Shown here piece after piece: positions 24,048 to 32,327 of a stretch of 35,260 nucleotides of DNA. Position numbers and translations under genes: made by a program. Under the pieces are notes generated by a model that saw only the letters and a list, made by a program, of their open reading frames with translations, was not told the origin of the DNA and searched no databases. Origin of the DNA: Pseudomonadota bacterium (GTDB lineage: Bacteria; Pseudomonadota; Alphaproteobacteria; Rhizobiales; Hyphomicrobiaceae); assembly GCA_023423275.1 (NCBI GenBank), contig JAFAFW010000035.1, positions 1-35,260 of the forward strand, given 5' to 3'. Position 1 is the stretch's first letter; every line of letters starts with the position of its first letter.

Positions 24048-24863
24048 TCAGGTGATCGGCGAGAACCTGTAAGCGCCATCGTCCTGCGTGACGCGTCCAA
24101 CACCTGGAAAGTCGAGATGCGCGCCCGCGACCACAACGCCGGGCTCGGCCGCCAGTTTGAGAAGTTTCCCGCGGCTGGCACGTGCCCGGCCCTGATCCCG
24201 GTCGAACTCCCAGGTGAGTTCCGGTCTCGCGAACTGGATGGACGGCACATGCACGAGATCACCCCAGATCAACAGCTTGGCGGACGGGCCGGCCGAGATC
24301 TCGAAGGCTGTGTGACCCATCGAGTGTCCATGGGCTTGAACCGCGGTGATCCTATCGTTCACGGCGAACCGATCGCCAAAGGGAATGCATCGCTCCCGGA
24401 ACCTCTTCAGCCGTTCTTTTTGATCGAAGGTCGAGACCTCCTCCTGCGGGACGAACAGATGCTGCAGGTTTGGAAATGCTTCGGCTCCGTCATCGGCGAC
24501 AAGTCCGTTCACATGATCGGTATGCGTATGCGTGAAGGCCACGGTGGTGATGTCGGCCCGGGCGATGCCTGCGTCGGCGAGGGCGGAATGCAGTCGTCCC
24601 ATCGTCGGGAGCCACGCGTTTCCGGCACCCGTATCGATCAGCACATGCCGGCCTTGCTCGACGATGAGAAACACGTTGACGGACAACCGCAATTGTCCGC
24701 CCACCAACGCGATCTCCGGGGGCAGATCCTCTCCAAAGGGGCGGTCACCTTCCTGGCGCAGGCGGCCGGACGGCATGTCCACATAGCCGTCGCGAAGGGC
24801 CACGACCGTCAATTCGCCGATTTCATAGCGTGCGAAGTTCGTTCCGGACTGCGTCAATCTCAT
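24048..24863 (-). CDS. metallo-beta-lactamase-fold hydrolase
   Basis: This 271-residue metallohydrolase carries His112-Thr-His114-Thr-Asp116-His117 (AFTHTHTDHVNG), the dinuclear zinc motif. Later ligands are a His in HSMGHTAFEI, an Asp in LLIWGDLVHV, and a His in VAGAHLDFPG. The N-terminus MRLTQSGTNFARYEIG and LIDTGAGNAW are typical of lactonase or glyoxalase II-like members. The substrate is unknown. The start ATG overlaps the oxyR stop (ATGA), so translation is coupled and it is part of the oxyR transcript; a longer upstream frame is the shadow of oxyR. A role in the oxidative stress response is inferred from this linkage only. Confidence 0.88.
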   Translation of the reverse strand: MRLTQSGTNFARYEIGELTVVALRDGYVDMPSGRLRQEGDRPFGEDLPPEIALVGGQLRLSVNVFLIVEQGRHVLIDTGAGNAWLPTMGRLHSALADAGIARADITTVAFTHTHTDHVNGLVADDGAEAFPNLQHLFVPQEEVSTFDQKERLKRFRERCIPFGDRFAVNDRITAVQAHGHSMGHTAFEISAGPSAKLLIWGDLVHVPSIQFARPELTWEFDRDQGRARASRGKLLKLAAEPGVVVAGAHLDFPGVGRVTQDDGAYRFSPIT

Positions 24864-25777
24864 AAAATTGCTCTTTGCTGATCCCGCCACGCTCCGGCGG
24901 AGCGGCCAACAGCCTCGGAAAGCTGCAGGAGCTGTCCCGCCAGCGGACTTGATTTGCGCCAGATCATACCAACGGTGCGCGAGGGCTGGGGATCCTTGAA
25001 ACGGGTGACCGACACCAACGCCGACCGGGTCTCCATCGCCACGGCCATCTCGGGGATCAGCGTCACGCCCATGCCCGCGCTCACCATCTGGACGAGGGTG
25101 GACAGCGAACTGGCATCCAGCACTTCTCGCGGCTGTGAGGTTTGCATTTTGCAGAACGACAACGCTTGATCGCGAAAGCAATGCCCCTCGTCCAGCAGAA
25201 GCAGCCGCATTTCGCGCAACATTTCACGGCTTGGCACTGGAACCCTGCCCTCTTCGCGAGGGCGGACCAATAGAAACTTTTCCTCGAACAAAGCCACTTC
25301 CGTCAAAGCCGGTTCCGATACGGGCAGCGCGACGATCGCGGCGTCCAGGCGGCCTTCCGAAAGCTCTTCGATCAGCTTCGATGTCTGCGCCTCGCGAATG
25401 TGAATGTCCAGATCGGGATAGGTTTGCGCGAGGTTTCCGATCACCGCCGGGAGAAGATAAGGCGCGATGGTCTGGATCATCCCGATGCGCAGCCGACCCG
25501 TAAACCGTCCGCGCGATGCGCGTGCGAAATCACCGAGTTCATCGACCGATCGCAGAATATCGCGAACGCGCAGCGCGACGTCCTCTCCAAAGCGCGTGAG
25601 ACGGAACTGCCGCGCACCCCGGTCGATCAGCGCCCCGCCCAAAGCCACCTCCAGTTCCTTGATCTGCATGGACAGGGCCGGCTGCGAGATAGCGCAGGCC
25701 GCAGCGGCGCGGCCAAAGTGAGTGTGGCGCGCGAGTGCCTCGAAATAGCGGAACTGCCGCAACGTCGCCTGCATCAT
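24860..25777 (-). CDS. oxyR: hydrogen peroxide-sensing LysR regulator OxyR
   Basis: This 305-residue LysR-family regulator has an N-terminal HTH (YFEALARHTHFGRAAAACAI, then SQPALSMQIKELE). The peroxide-sensing cysteines are Cys200 and Cys209 in DEGHCFRDQALSFCKM, matching E. coli OxyR Cys199 and Cys208. It is divergent from katG, the usual target. The start ATG at 25777 has no Shine-Dalgarno, and a credible promoter ends seven bases before it, so the mRNA may be leaderless. The stop overlaps the hydrolase start (ATGA). OxyR activates katG in related bacteria; that is family knowledge. Confidence 0.95.
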   Translation of the reverse strand: MMQATLRQFRYFEALARHTHFGRAAAACAISQPALSMQIKELEVALGGALIDRGARQFRLTRFGEDVALRVRDILRSVDELGDFARASRGRFTGRLRIGMIQTIAPYLLPAVIGNLAQTYPDLDIHIREAQTSKLIEELSEGRLDAAIVALPVSEPALTEVALFEEKFLLVRPREEGRVPVPSREMLREMRLLLLDEGHCFRDQALSFCKMQTSQPREVLDASSLSTLVQMVSAGMGVTLIPEMAVAMETRSALVSVTRFKDPQPSRTVGMIWRKSSPLAGQLLQLSEAVGRSAGAWRDQQRAIL

Positions 25778-25783
25778 CAGAAC

Positions 25784-25811
25784 ATCTTATCGAGCCGATC
25801 ATTAAAGTCAA
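25784..25811 (-). promoter_or_regulatory. candidate oxyR promoter, leaderless start
   Basis: On the minus strand TTGACT (25811-25806) is separated by 16 bp from TAAGAT (25789-25784). Transcription seven bases further on would begin at the A of the oxyR ATG (25777). No ribosome-binding site lies between, which suggests a leaderless transcript and autoregulation from this shared region. Confidence 0.4.
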
Positions 25812-25812
25812 T

Positions 25813-25841
25813 TTTACCTGATGGCACACGATGGTTATTAG
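25813..25841 (+). promoter_or_regulatory. candidate katG promoter
   Basis: TTTACC (25813-25818), a 17-bp spacer and TATTAG (25836-25841) form a plausible promoter 44 bp upstream of the katG start. An OxyR site would be expected between here and the oxyR promoter; I could not define one by eye. Confidence 0.35.
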
Positions 25842-25885
25842 AGTCGTTCAAAGGACAGTTCTTAATTCGAGGAGAGGGAGTCGAT

Positions 25886-28039
25886 ATGGCTGACGGCAGC
25901 GGCAAGTGCCCGATGAAGCATCCACCCAATCAGGATTGGTGGCCGAACCAGCTCCGCGTTGATCTGCTGAACCAGCACTCATCCCGGTCCAATCCGCTGG
26001 GCCAGACGTTCAACTACCGCAAGGAGTTCGAGAAGCTCGACTTTGAGGCGTTGAAGAACGATCTCCGCAAGTTGATGACCGACTCCCAGGATTGGTGGCC
26101 GGCTGATTTCGGCCACTACGGCCCTCAGTTCATTCGTATGGCCTGGCACGCCGCAGGCACCTACAGATTGAGTGACGGACGTGGCGGCGGCGGGCGCGGC
26201 CAGCAGCGTTTCGCCCCCCTCAACAGTTGGCCGGACAACGTCAATATCGACAAATCCCGCCGCCTTCTGTGGCCGATCAAGCAGAAGTACGGTCAAGCGA
26301 TCTCCTGGGCCGACCTGCTGATCCTCACTGGCAATGTCGCCCTGGAAACCATGGGCTTCCGCACCTTTGGATTCGCAGCAGGACGCGAGGACACCTGGGA
26401 GCCGGATCAGGACATCAACTGGGGCGTGGAAGGCGAATGGCTCGCCCATCGGCAGCTTGAGAAGTTCGACAACCCGCTCGGCGCCACCGAGATGGGCCTC
26501 ATCTATGTCAATCCGGAAGGCCCCAACGCCAGCGGCGATCCGCTCGAGGCGGCTGCCTTCATCCGCGAAACCTTTGCCCGCATGGCGATGAATGACGAGG
26601 AAACCGTCGCCCTGATCGGAGGCGGCCACACGTTCGGGAAGACCCACGGTGCTGCGGCCACAACCTTCGTAGGCACAGATCCGGAAGCGTCCGACCTCGA
26701 GGCGCAGGGTCTTGGTTGGCTGAGCACCTACGGTTCGGGCAGCGGCGGCGACGCCATCACGAGCGGCATCGAAGTCACCTGGACACAGCTTCCGACGCAG
26801 TGGACCAATCTCTTCTTCGAGAATCTGTTCAAGTATGAATGGGTTCAGACACGGAGCCCAGCCGGCGCGATCCAATGGGAAGCCAAAGACGGGCCCGATG
26901 ACATCCCGCTGGCGCATGACAAGTCGAAGAAGCAGAAGCCGCGGATGCTGACGACGGATCTGTCGCTCCGCGTCGATCCGATCTACGAGAAGATCTCGCG
27001 CCGGTTCCTGCAGAACCCGCAGGCGTTCGCTGAAGCCTTCGCCCGCGCCTGGTTCAAGCTCACGCATCGCGATCTCGGACCGCGCTCACGCTATCTCGGA
27101 CCGGAGATTCCGAAAGAAGTGCTGGTCTGGCAGGATCCGATGCCGGATGTGGATCACCCGCTTGTCGATGATGCGGACGTCGCAACCCTGAAGTCCAAGG
27201 TGCTGGCTTCCGGCCTGACGGTCTCGGAACTGGTCGGCACGGCCTGGGCCTCGGCCGCGACCTTCCGTAGCGGCGACAAGCGCGGAGGCGCAAACGGCGC
27301 TCGCATTCGCCTTGCTCCCCAAAAGGATTGGGAGGTCAATCGACCCGAGCAGCTCTCCGAAGCGCTCGGCAAGCTGGAAGCCATCCAGAAGGAGTTCAAC
27401 GCAGCAGCAACCGGCGGCAAGAAGGTTTCGCTGGCTGACCTGATCGTACTGGCAGGCAATGCCGGCGTCGAGCAGGCTGCGAAAGCCGCCGGCCATGCTG
27501 TTACCGTGCCGTTTACGCCAGGCCGTACCGATGCGTCCCAGCAGCAGACCGACGTCCACGCGTTCGATGTCATGGAACCGTTGGCAGACGGCTTCCGCAA
27601 CTATCAGAGGAAGACGCTGCCGGTGGCCGCCGAAGTCGCGCTGATCGACAAAGCTCAGTTGCTCACGCTGACAGCGCCCGAAATGACGGCGCTGATCGGC
27701 GGGCTGCGCGCGATCAACATCAATGCCGACGGCTCGGCCCACGGCGTGTTCACCGACAAGCCTGGCGCGTTGACCAACGACTTCTTCGTCAACTTGCTGG
27801 ACATGAGCACGCAGTGGAAGGCGACCTCGGACACCAAGGACCTGTACGAAGGACACGACCGCAAGACGGGCGATCTCAAGTGGACGGGCACCCGCGTGGA
27901 TCTCGTGTTTGGATCGAACTCGGTGCTGCGCGCCCTCGCCGAAGTCTATGCCCAGTCGGATTCAAAGAAGAAGTTTATCAACGACTTCATCGCGGCCTGG
28001 ACCAAGGTGATGAATCTGGACCGGTTTGACATCGCCTGA
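25886..28039 (+). CDS. katG: catalase-peroxidase KatG
   Basis: This 717-residue haem catalase-peroxidase removes hydrogen peroxide. The distal site is Arg84-Met-Ala-Trp87-His88. The Met-Tyr-Trp cross-link needed for catalase activity is complete: Trp87, Tyr207 (GLIYVNPEGP) and Met233 (ARMAMNDEET). The proximal haem ligand is His248 in GGGHTFGKTHGAA. The second, non-haem half follows and ends KVMNLDRFDIA. The start at 25886 has AGGAGAGGGAG. It is divergent from oxyR and closed by a strong terminator, and it has no signal peptide, so it is cytoplasmic. Length and motif spacing are normal for the family. Confidence 0.97.
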   Translation: MADGSGKCPMKHPPNQDWWPNQLRVDLLNQHSSRSNPLGQTFNYRKEFEKLDFEALKNDLRKLMTDSQDWWPADFGHYGPQFIRMAWHAAGTYRLSDGRGGGGRGQQRFAPLNSWPDNVNIDKSRRLLWPIKQKYGQAISWADLLILTGNVALETMGFRTFGFAAGREDTWEPDQDINWGVEGEWLAHRQLEKFDNPLGATEMGLIYVNPEGPNASGDPLEAAAFIRETFARMAMNDEETVALIGGGHTFGKTHGAAATTFVGTDPEASDLEAQGLGWLSTYGSGSGGDAITSGIEVTWTQLPTQWTNLFFENLFKYEWVQTRSPAGAIQWEAKDGPDDIPLAHDKSKKQKPRMLTTDLSLRVDPIYEKISRRFLQNPQAFAEAFARAWFKLTHRDLGPRSRYLGPEIPKEVLVWQDPMPDVDHPLVDDADVATLKSKVLASGLTVSELVGTAWASAATFRSGDKRGGANGARIRLAPQKDWEVNRPEQLSEALGKLEAIQKEFNAAATGGKKVSLADLIVLAGNAGVEQAAKAAGHAVTVPFTPGRTDASQQQTDVHAFDVMEPLADGFRNYQRKTLPVAAEVALIDKAQLLTLTAPEMTALIGGLRAININADGSAHGVFTDKPGALTNDFFVNLLDMSTQWKATSDTKDLYEGHDRKTGDLKWTGTRVDLVFGSNSVLRALAEVYAQSDSKKKFINDFIAAWTKVMNLDRFDIA

Positions 28040-28066
28040 TCAAACCAACGGCTGACGGACTCAACC

Positions 28067-28109
28067 GGGCGGCGTTTCGATTCATCTCCGAAACGCCGCC
28101 CGCGATTTT
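28067..28109 (+). terminator. rho-independent terminator of katG
   Basis: A perfect 13-bp stem, GGGCGGCGTTTCG (28067-28079) with CGAAACGCCGCCC (28089-28101), encloses a 9-nt loop. It is followed by GCGA and TTTT (28106-28109). It lies 27 bp after the katG stop and just before the stop of the convergent membrane-protein gene. Confidence 0.85.
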
Positions 28110-28110
28110 A

Positions 28111-28641
28111 TCATCGTCTCATATTGGTTGAACCCGGAGACCGAGCGCGCCCGGAATAGTGACGCGCGGCCAGCTCCACGATCCAGCGGAAAATGAAGTA
28201 AGGAATGACGGCCAGCAGGATGGCGATCACAGCCGCTTCTGCGGGATAGAAGCCGCTCAATTCCCTCAACTGGTAGATGACATCCATGCTGATTCCGAGC
28301 AGCAGGATGCGCGCGGTCGAGGTCAAGCCTTCCCGCAACCGGCCGGTTTGTTGCCCCGCATGACGCCACGCACTCCAGAAGAATGATCTGTGCCCCTCCC
28401 GCGCGTCCTTGAGACCATCATGCAGCGCCGCGATAGCAGCCATCGTCGGTTGCAGGAAGAAGCGGAACGTCATCGGACCGCCAAAGCGGGCGAACATATC
28501 ACTCCAGAAGCGCTGACGGATTTCCAGCGAAATACCGTGCCAGATCGCACCGGCCGCAAGCAGCGCGATTGTCAGGATGACGACGACCCACGTGAACAGC
28601 GTCGCGCCGCGAGAGGGAGCATCCGAGGGTACCATAGACAT
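28111..28641 (-). CDS. conserved-looking membrane protein of unknown function
   Basis: This 176-residue protein has a TM helix at about residues 15-36 (LFTWVVVILTIALLAAGAIW), a less hydrophobic segment around 108-125 (ARILLLGISMDVIYQL) and a further helix at about 135-158 (AAVIAILLAVIPYFIFRWIV). A basic amphipathic region with FFLQPTMAAIAALHDGLKDA lies between them. I do not recognise a family. It converges with katG. The start at 28641 has only a weak GGCGG upstream; an ATG six bases on is equivalent. A gap of 216 bp without a clear gene separates it from the LacI gene. Confidence 0.7.
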   Translation of the reverse strand: MSMVPSDAPSRGATLFTWVVVILTIALLAAGAIWHGISLEIRQRFWSDMFARFGGPMTFRFFLQPTMAAIAALHDGLKDAREGHRSFFWSAWRHAGQQTGRLREGLTSTARILLLGISMDVIYQLRELSGFYPAEAAVIAILLAVIPYFIFRWIVELAARHYSGRARSPGSTNMRR

Positions 28642-28857
28642 CCGCCAAGGCCGGTTTCCGAGCTAACTGCAAACGGTCCTGCCCGCGTTTCGATCCTCGG
28701 CGACCATCATTTCCTGACTGCGGTACGGGTCCGCCGCCTAGCGGCCAAGGATGTCGGCCGGCTGGCCCGGCACCAAGCTGGCGACGGCCTGCCTGCCATA
28801 CGCGTGCAGCAGCGTTGCCAGCCGCTCCGTGAACGCATGGACCGTGAGGGTTCTCAG

Positions 28858-29931
28858 TTACTCGGCTGCCCCAGTTCTTCGCGGACTCGGCGCTTCGGCC
28901 CGAGCCGGGCCAGCCGACTTACGAACGACCAGGGCGGTGGGCAACTGCCTGAACTTCGGAGGATTCTGCCCCGAAATGGACGAAAGAAGATATTCGGTAG
29001 CGGCGATGCTCATTTCACGGACCGGTGCATGCACCGTCGTCAGTGGCGGCTCTATTTGCGCTGCCATGTCGTAGTCGTGAAACCCCGTGATCGACAGGTC
29101 CCCGGGGATCTCGATACCGACACTGCGCGCCTCGATGACGGCACCAACGGCCAGAACATCGCCGGAACAGGCTACGGCGGTAAACTCTCGTGGCCCCGAC
29201 AGCAAAGCGCGCATACCCGCGCGGCCTTCCGCGACCGTATATCCGGCTTCGATGATCCGGCTTGAAGGAACTGAAATGCCGCGATCGTCAAGCGCCGCCA
29301 GGATAGCCTTCAGCCTCGTGGCGATGCGGTCATTGTTCCGAATAGGACTGTGAAGAACGGCGAAGTCCCGATGCCCCAGATCCACGACGAATTTCACCAG
29401 CTCGCGCACCGGACCGTCATTGTCGAAGCCGACGCAAGGCAGCCGCGACGTCGGATCATCCGTAAACGTTTGAATCGCTGGCACATTGGACCGGTTCAGC
29501 AGGTCATAAAGCTCCGGGAGATGATCGTTACCGACCAGGATGAGGCCGTCGACACCATGCTCGATAAGTGTTCTCGCCAGCTCGTATTCGCGCCGGGGAT
29601 CGTAGCCACTGCTCGCCGTCAAGAGATGATATCGACTGAGCTGCAGCCGCCGCTCGATCGCATCGACCGCGTCGGAATAGACCGAGTTGCCGATCGCGGG
29701 CACGATCACGGCGACACTTCCCGACCGCCGGGAGGTCAGGCTGCGCGCAACGCCATCACGCACATAGTTGACACTATCCAAGACAGCCTGAATGCGAGCA
29801 CGCGTCTCCGGATTGACGCTGGCCGATTGGTTCAGCACGCGCGAGACCGTAGCAGGCGAGACGCCGGCCAATCTGGCTATGTCGCGGACACCATTGCGAC
29901 CCGTCTCTTTGCGATCCCGCCTTTTGCGCAT
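28858..29931 (-). CDS. LacI-family transcriptional regulator
   Basis: This 357-residue LacI-type repressor has an N-terminal HTH at about residues 14-38 (VRDIARLAGVSPATVSRVLN), a hinge helix (VARSLTSRRSG), and a periplasmic-binding-protein-like effector domain (VAVIVPAIGN, GVDGLILVGNDHL, ITGFHDYDMA). I chose the start at 29931, where GGAGG lies 12 nt upstream; an in-frame ATG at 29964 lies inside a LacI-type palindrome and lacks a ribosome-binding site. It is divergent from the transporter operon, whose promoter carries a matching palindrome. It is therefore the probable local repressor, with the transported compound or a metabolite as inducer. The effector is unknown. Confidence 0.93.
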   Translation of the reverse strand: MRKRRDRKETGRNGVRDIARLAGVSPATVSRVLNQSASVNPETRARIQAVLDSVNYVRDGVARSLTSRRSGSVAVIVPAIGNSVYSDAVDAIERRLQLSRYHLLTASSGYDPRREYELARTLIEHGVDGLILVGNDHLPELYDLLNRSNVPAIQTFTDDPTSRLPCVGFDNDGPVRELVKFVVDLGHRDFAVLHSPIRNNDRIATRLKAILAALDDRGISVPSSRIIEAGYTVAEGRAGMRALLSGPREFTAVACSGDVLAVGAVIEARSVGIEIPGDLSITGFHDYDMAAQIEPPLTTVHAPVREMSIAATEYLLSSISGQNPPKFRQLPTALVVRKSAGPARAEAPSPRRTGAAE

Positions 29932-29948
29932 CCCACCCGCATGCCTCC

Positions 29949-29964
29949 ATGAAACACGTTTCAT
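29949..29964. promoter_or_regulatory. LacI-type palindrome upstream of the regulator gene
   Basis: ATGAAAC-AC-GTTTCAT has 7-bp arms with a 2-bp centre. It lies 18 bp before the chosen regulator start and resembles the operon copy at 30080-30093. It probably mediates autoregulation of the LacI-type regulator. Confidence 0.65.
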
Positions 29965-30047
29965 TCATATGCCACGAGTACAACGCCCGGTCCATTGCGC
30001 AATGTTCCCGGAAAACATTTAATTTTTGAACTTTTTCCTCACCCCGC

Positions 30048-30077
30048 TTGACAGGTCATTTCAAGGCGAGGCATGTT
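30048..30077 (+). promoter_or_regulatory. promoter of the transporter-catabolic operon
   Basis: A consensus -35, TTGACA (30048-30053), is followed after 17-18 bp by a poor -10 (GCATGT/CATGTT, 30071-30077). The palindrome at 30080-30093 starts just after it, covering the expected transcription start, the classical position for LacI-family repression. Confidence 0.55.
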
Positions 30078-30079
30078 TG

Positions 30080-30093
30080 TGAAACCGGTTTCA
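30080..30093. promoter_or_regulatory. perfect LacI-family operator upstream of the operon
   Basis: TGAAACCGGTTTCA is a perfect 14-bp palindrome with the CG centre typical of LacI-family operators, 28 bp before the binding-protein gene. An additional weaker repeat, AATGTT-N7-AACATT, lies at 30001-30019 between the two LacI-type palindromes. Confidence 0.75.
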
Positions 30094-30121
30094 ATAAAAA
30101 GTCCGGATCGGGAGGAATTAG

Positions 30122-30946
30122 ATGAAAAGCATGACGCTTGCTGCGCTTGCGTGCGCGGCGGTATTCGTTACCCCCTTCGCAGAAGCTGCTGACGTGCCTG
30201 CACCGAGCTTGAGCCCGCGCATCGACGCAATCAAGAATGCTGGCGTCTTGAAGGTCGCGGTGATCCACAACACGCCGTGGCTCGTCGAAAATACCACCGG
30301 CTCCGGCGAGCCCTGGAGCGGCCCGGCCTGGATTTTCGCCAACGCCGTTGCAAAAGATCTCGGCGTCAAGCTCCAAATCGTGCCGGTCAGCAACGAGACG
30401 AAAGTTCCCGTGCTCGCCGCCAACCAGGTCGATATCTCGATCGCACCACTGGCTGAAACCGAACCAAGGCTGAAGGTCGTGGACTTCGTCCTCTACTCGT
30501 CGACCAGCGTCTGCTTGTTCGGGCTGAAGGCCAATCCGAAGGTTGCAAAGGCCAAAACCGTCGATGACCTGAACAATCCGGACATCACGGTGGCGGTGCT
30601 TCTCGGCGCGGCCGAGGAACCGTGGGTGAAAGAACGCTTGCCCAACGCGAAGGTCCGCGGAGTCATAACGTCCGCGCTCATTCCGATCGACGAGGTGCTG
30701 GCAAGGCGCGCAGATGTGGCGCCGATCAATCGCATCCAATGGCCCGCGCTTCAGAAAAAGATGGCTGCGCTCGATGCATTGCCGCGAGAGGCGAACTGCC
30801 AGGAAAGTAACGAGAAGGCGCAGCCCGTCGGCATGGCCATCCACAAGGGCCAGGACGCGTTCCTGAACTATCTTCGCACCAAGGTGAAGGAGATGCAGGG
30901 CGAGCTGACGGCGGCCGAGAACAAGATCATCGCCGAGCAACTCTGA
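30122..30946 (+). CDS. ABC transporter substrate-binding protein, polar amino acid (family 3) type
   Basis: This 274-residue periplasmic binding protein has signal peptide MKSMTLAALACAAVFVTPFA, with cleavage near AEA-AD. The fold is that of family 3 solute-binding proteins: GVLKVAVIHNTPW, then FANAVAKDLGVKLQIVPV, VDISIAPLAETEPRLKVVDF with the substrate-contacting DISIAPL and EPR, and a C-terminal helix GMAIHKGQDAFLNYL. The start is preceded by GGAGGA. It is the first gene of a six-gene operon and has a strong hairpin in the following gap, as often seen after binding-protein genes. The ligand is uncertain: the neighbouring catabolic genes point to a sugar acid or hydroxy acid rather than a plain amino acid. 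Confidence 0.9.
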   Translation: MKSMTLAALACAAVFVTPFAEAADVPAPSLSPRIDAIKNAGVLKVAVIHNTPWLVENTTGSGEPWSGPAWIFANAVAKDLGVKLQIVPVSNETKVPVLAANQVDISIAPLAETEPRLKVVDFVLYSSTSVCLFGLKANPKVAKAKTVDDLNNPDITVAVLLGAAEEPWVKERLPNAKVRGVITSALIPIDEVLARRADVAPINRIQWPALQKKMAALDALPREANCQESNEKAQPVGMAIHKGQDAFLNYLRTKVKEMQGELTAAENKIIAEQL

Positions 30947-30953
30947 CACTGAG

Positions 30954-30979
30954 CCGGTGCCGTCGCGAGGCGGCACCGG
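30954..30979 (+). other. intra-operon hairpin after the binding-protein gene
   Basis: CCGGTGCCG (30954-30962) and CGGCACCGG (30971-30979) form a perfect 9-bp stem with an 8-nt loop and no T-tract. It ends 26 bp before the chosen permease start (31006). Such structures often stabilise the upstream message and so raise binding-protein levels over membrane components. Confidence 0.55.
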
Positions 30980-31005
30980 TTGCCATGCCATGGGGATCTC
31001 AGCGC

Positions 31006-31671
31006 GTGAGCTTCGATCTGACACCGATCATCGCCAATTGGCGATATCTCGCGATGGGGCTTGGGGTCACGATCACCCTCTCGATCCTGACGATGATCGC
31101 CGCCACGGTTCTGGGTACCGCCGTCGCCCTCGCGCGGCTCTACGGCCCACGCTGGCTCGCGGTCGTGTTGGGCTTCTACGTCGACTCCGCGCGATCAATT
31201 CCAGTCCTCGTGGTGCTGGTCTGGACGTTCTTTGCCTTTCCCCTGGTGGTTGGCTTCACGCTGCCACCGTTCTGGGCTGCGTTCCTTGCTCTGAGCATAT
31301 ACGTGGCCGCCTATATCTCCGAAATCGTTCGTGCAGGCATGATGTCCATACGGCCCGGACAGACACGCGCCGCCATGGCCCTCGGCATGTCCCGGATGCA
31401 AACCATTTTCCGCATACTGCTGCCGCAAGCCGCGATCCGCATGCTGCCGCCTTACGGCAATATGCTGTCGATCACCATCAAGAACTCGGCGATCTCGTCG
31501 GTCATCGCGGTTCCTGATTTCATGCGGGCCACGGCTGTCGTCGCCGATCAAAGCTATCAACCGCTGGAACTTTATACGACAGCGATCGTCGTCTTTGCCC
31601 TGATCATCCTTCCCGTCACGCGCGTGACAGACATGATCTATTCGCGCCTCGCGCATCTGGGGCGGTCATGA
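31006..31671 (+). CDS. ABC transporter permease, polar amino acid type (first)
   Basis: This 221-residue inner-membrane permease has about five hydrophobic helices. The cytoplasmic EAA loop that contacts the ATPase is AGMMSIRPGQTRAAMALGMS followed by RMQTIFRILLPQA. The GTG start at 31006 (MSFDLTPIIANW) is preferred to an ATG at 30985, which lies 5 nt after a 9-bp hairpin and has no free ribosome-binding site; GGGGA lies 9 nt before the GTG. Its stop overlaps the next permease start by 4 bp (ATGA), showing coupling and a heterodimeric channel. Confidence 0.9.
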   Translation: MSFDLTPIIANWRYLAMGLGVTITLSILTMIAATVLGTAVALARLYGPRWLAVVLGFYVDSARSIPVLVVLVWTFFAFPLVVGFTLPPFWAAFLALSIYVAAYISEIVRAGMMSIRPGQTRAAMALGMSRMQTIFRILLPQAAIRMLPPYGNMLSITIKNSAISSVIAVPDFMRATAVVADQSYQPLELYTTAIVVFALIILPVTRVTDMIYSRLAHLGRS

Positions 31672-32327
31672 ACCTCGATTGGTCTGTCATCTGGGATCAT
31701 CGCGCCGCCTTTGCGACCGGCGTCATGAATACGATCCTCCTGACCGTGATCGCGATGCTGATCTCGATACCGGGCGGGCTGTTCGTGATGTTTCTGCGGA
31801 CGTCGCAGTTTTCCGTCCTGCGCGGCATCGCCGTATTCTATGTGGAGCTGTTCCGCGCGACTCCGCTGATCCTGCTGATCTACTGGACGTTCTATGTTCT
31901 CCCCGTCTTGACCGGCGCCTATCTGCCGCCGATGGCAACGGGGTTGCTGGCCTTGTCGCTGATCGTTTCCGCATACAATTCTGAAACGTTCCGCGCCGGC
32001 GTGAACTCCATCCGCAAAGGCCAGGTGGATGCGGCCCTGGCGCTCGGCATGAGCAAGTCGCAGGTTATGAGGAAGGTCGTGCTGCCCCAGGCAGTCCGGC
32101 GCGTGCTGCCGGTCTTCGCGAACACCTGGGTATCGCTGTTCAAGGATACATCGCTGATCTCGGTGATCGCAGTCAACGAGCTTGCCTACGTTTCGCTCCA
32201 AGTCAGGTCAGAGACCTTCCGCATCCTCGAAGTGCTGACGGCCATGGCAGTGCTCTACTGGATGCTGGGGTATCCACAGGCAAAACTCGTGGACTGGATC
32301 AATCGCCGATTTGGAGTGACCGAATGA
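31668..32327 (+). CDS. ABC transporter permease, polar amino acid type (second)
   Basis: This 219-residue inner-membrane permease pairs with the preceding one. The EAA loop reads AGVNSIRKGQVDAALALGMS then KSQVMRKVVLPQAVRRVLP. Helical segments include MNTILLTVIAMLISIPGGLF and LIVSAYNSETF. ATGA overlaps link it to the genes on both sides (31668 and 32324). Its length of about 220 residues is standard for HisM/HisQ-type permeases. Confidence 0.92.
   Translation: MNLDWSVIWDHRAAFATGVMNTILLTVIAMLISIPGGLFVMFLRTSQFSVLRGIAVFYVELFRATPLILLIYWTFYVLPVLTGAYLPPMATGLLALSLIVSAYNSETFRAGVNSIRKGQVDAALALGMSKSQVMRKVVLPQAVRRVLPVFANTWVSLFKDTSLISVIAVNELAYVSLQVRSETFRILEVLTAMAVLYWMLGYPQAKLVDWINRRFGVTE

Noticed and set aside
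24021..24053. Inverted repeat ACCTGAGA/TCTCAGGT between rnd and the hydrolase as a terminator
   Set aside because: It has a 17-nt loop, no T-tract and overlaps the hydrolase stop codon; too weak to call.
25979..27067. 362-codon minus-strand frame opposite katG
   Set aside because: Antisense to katG codons that carry all haem and cross-link residues.
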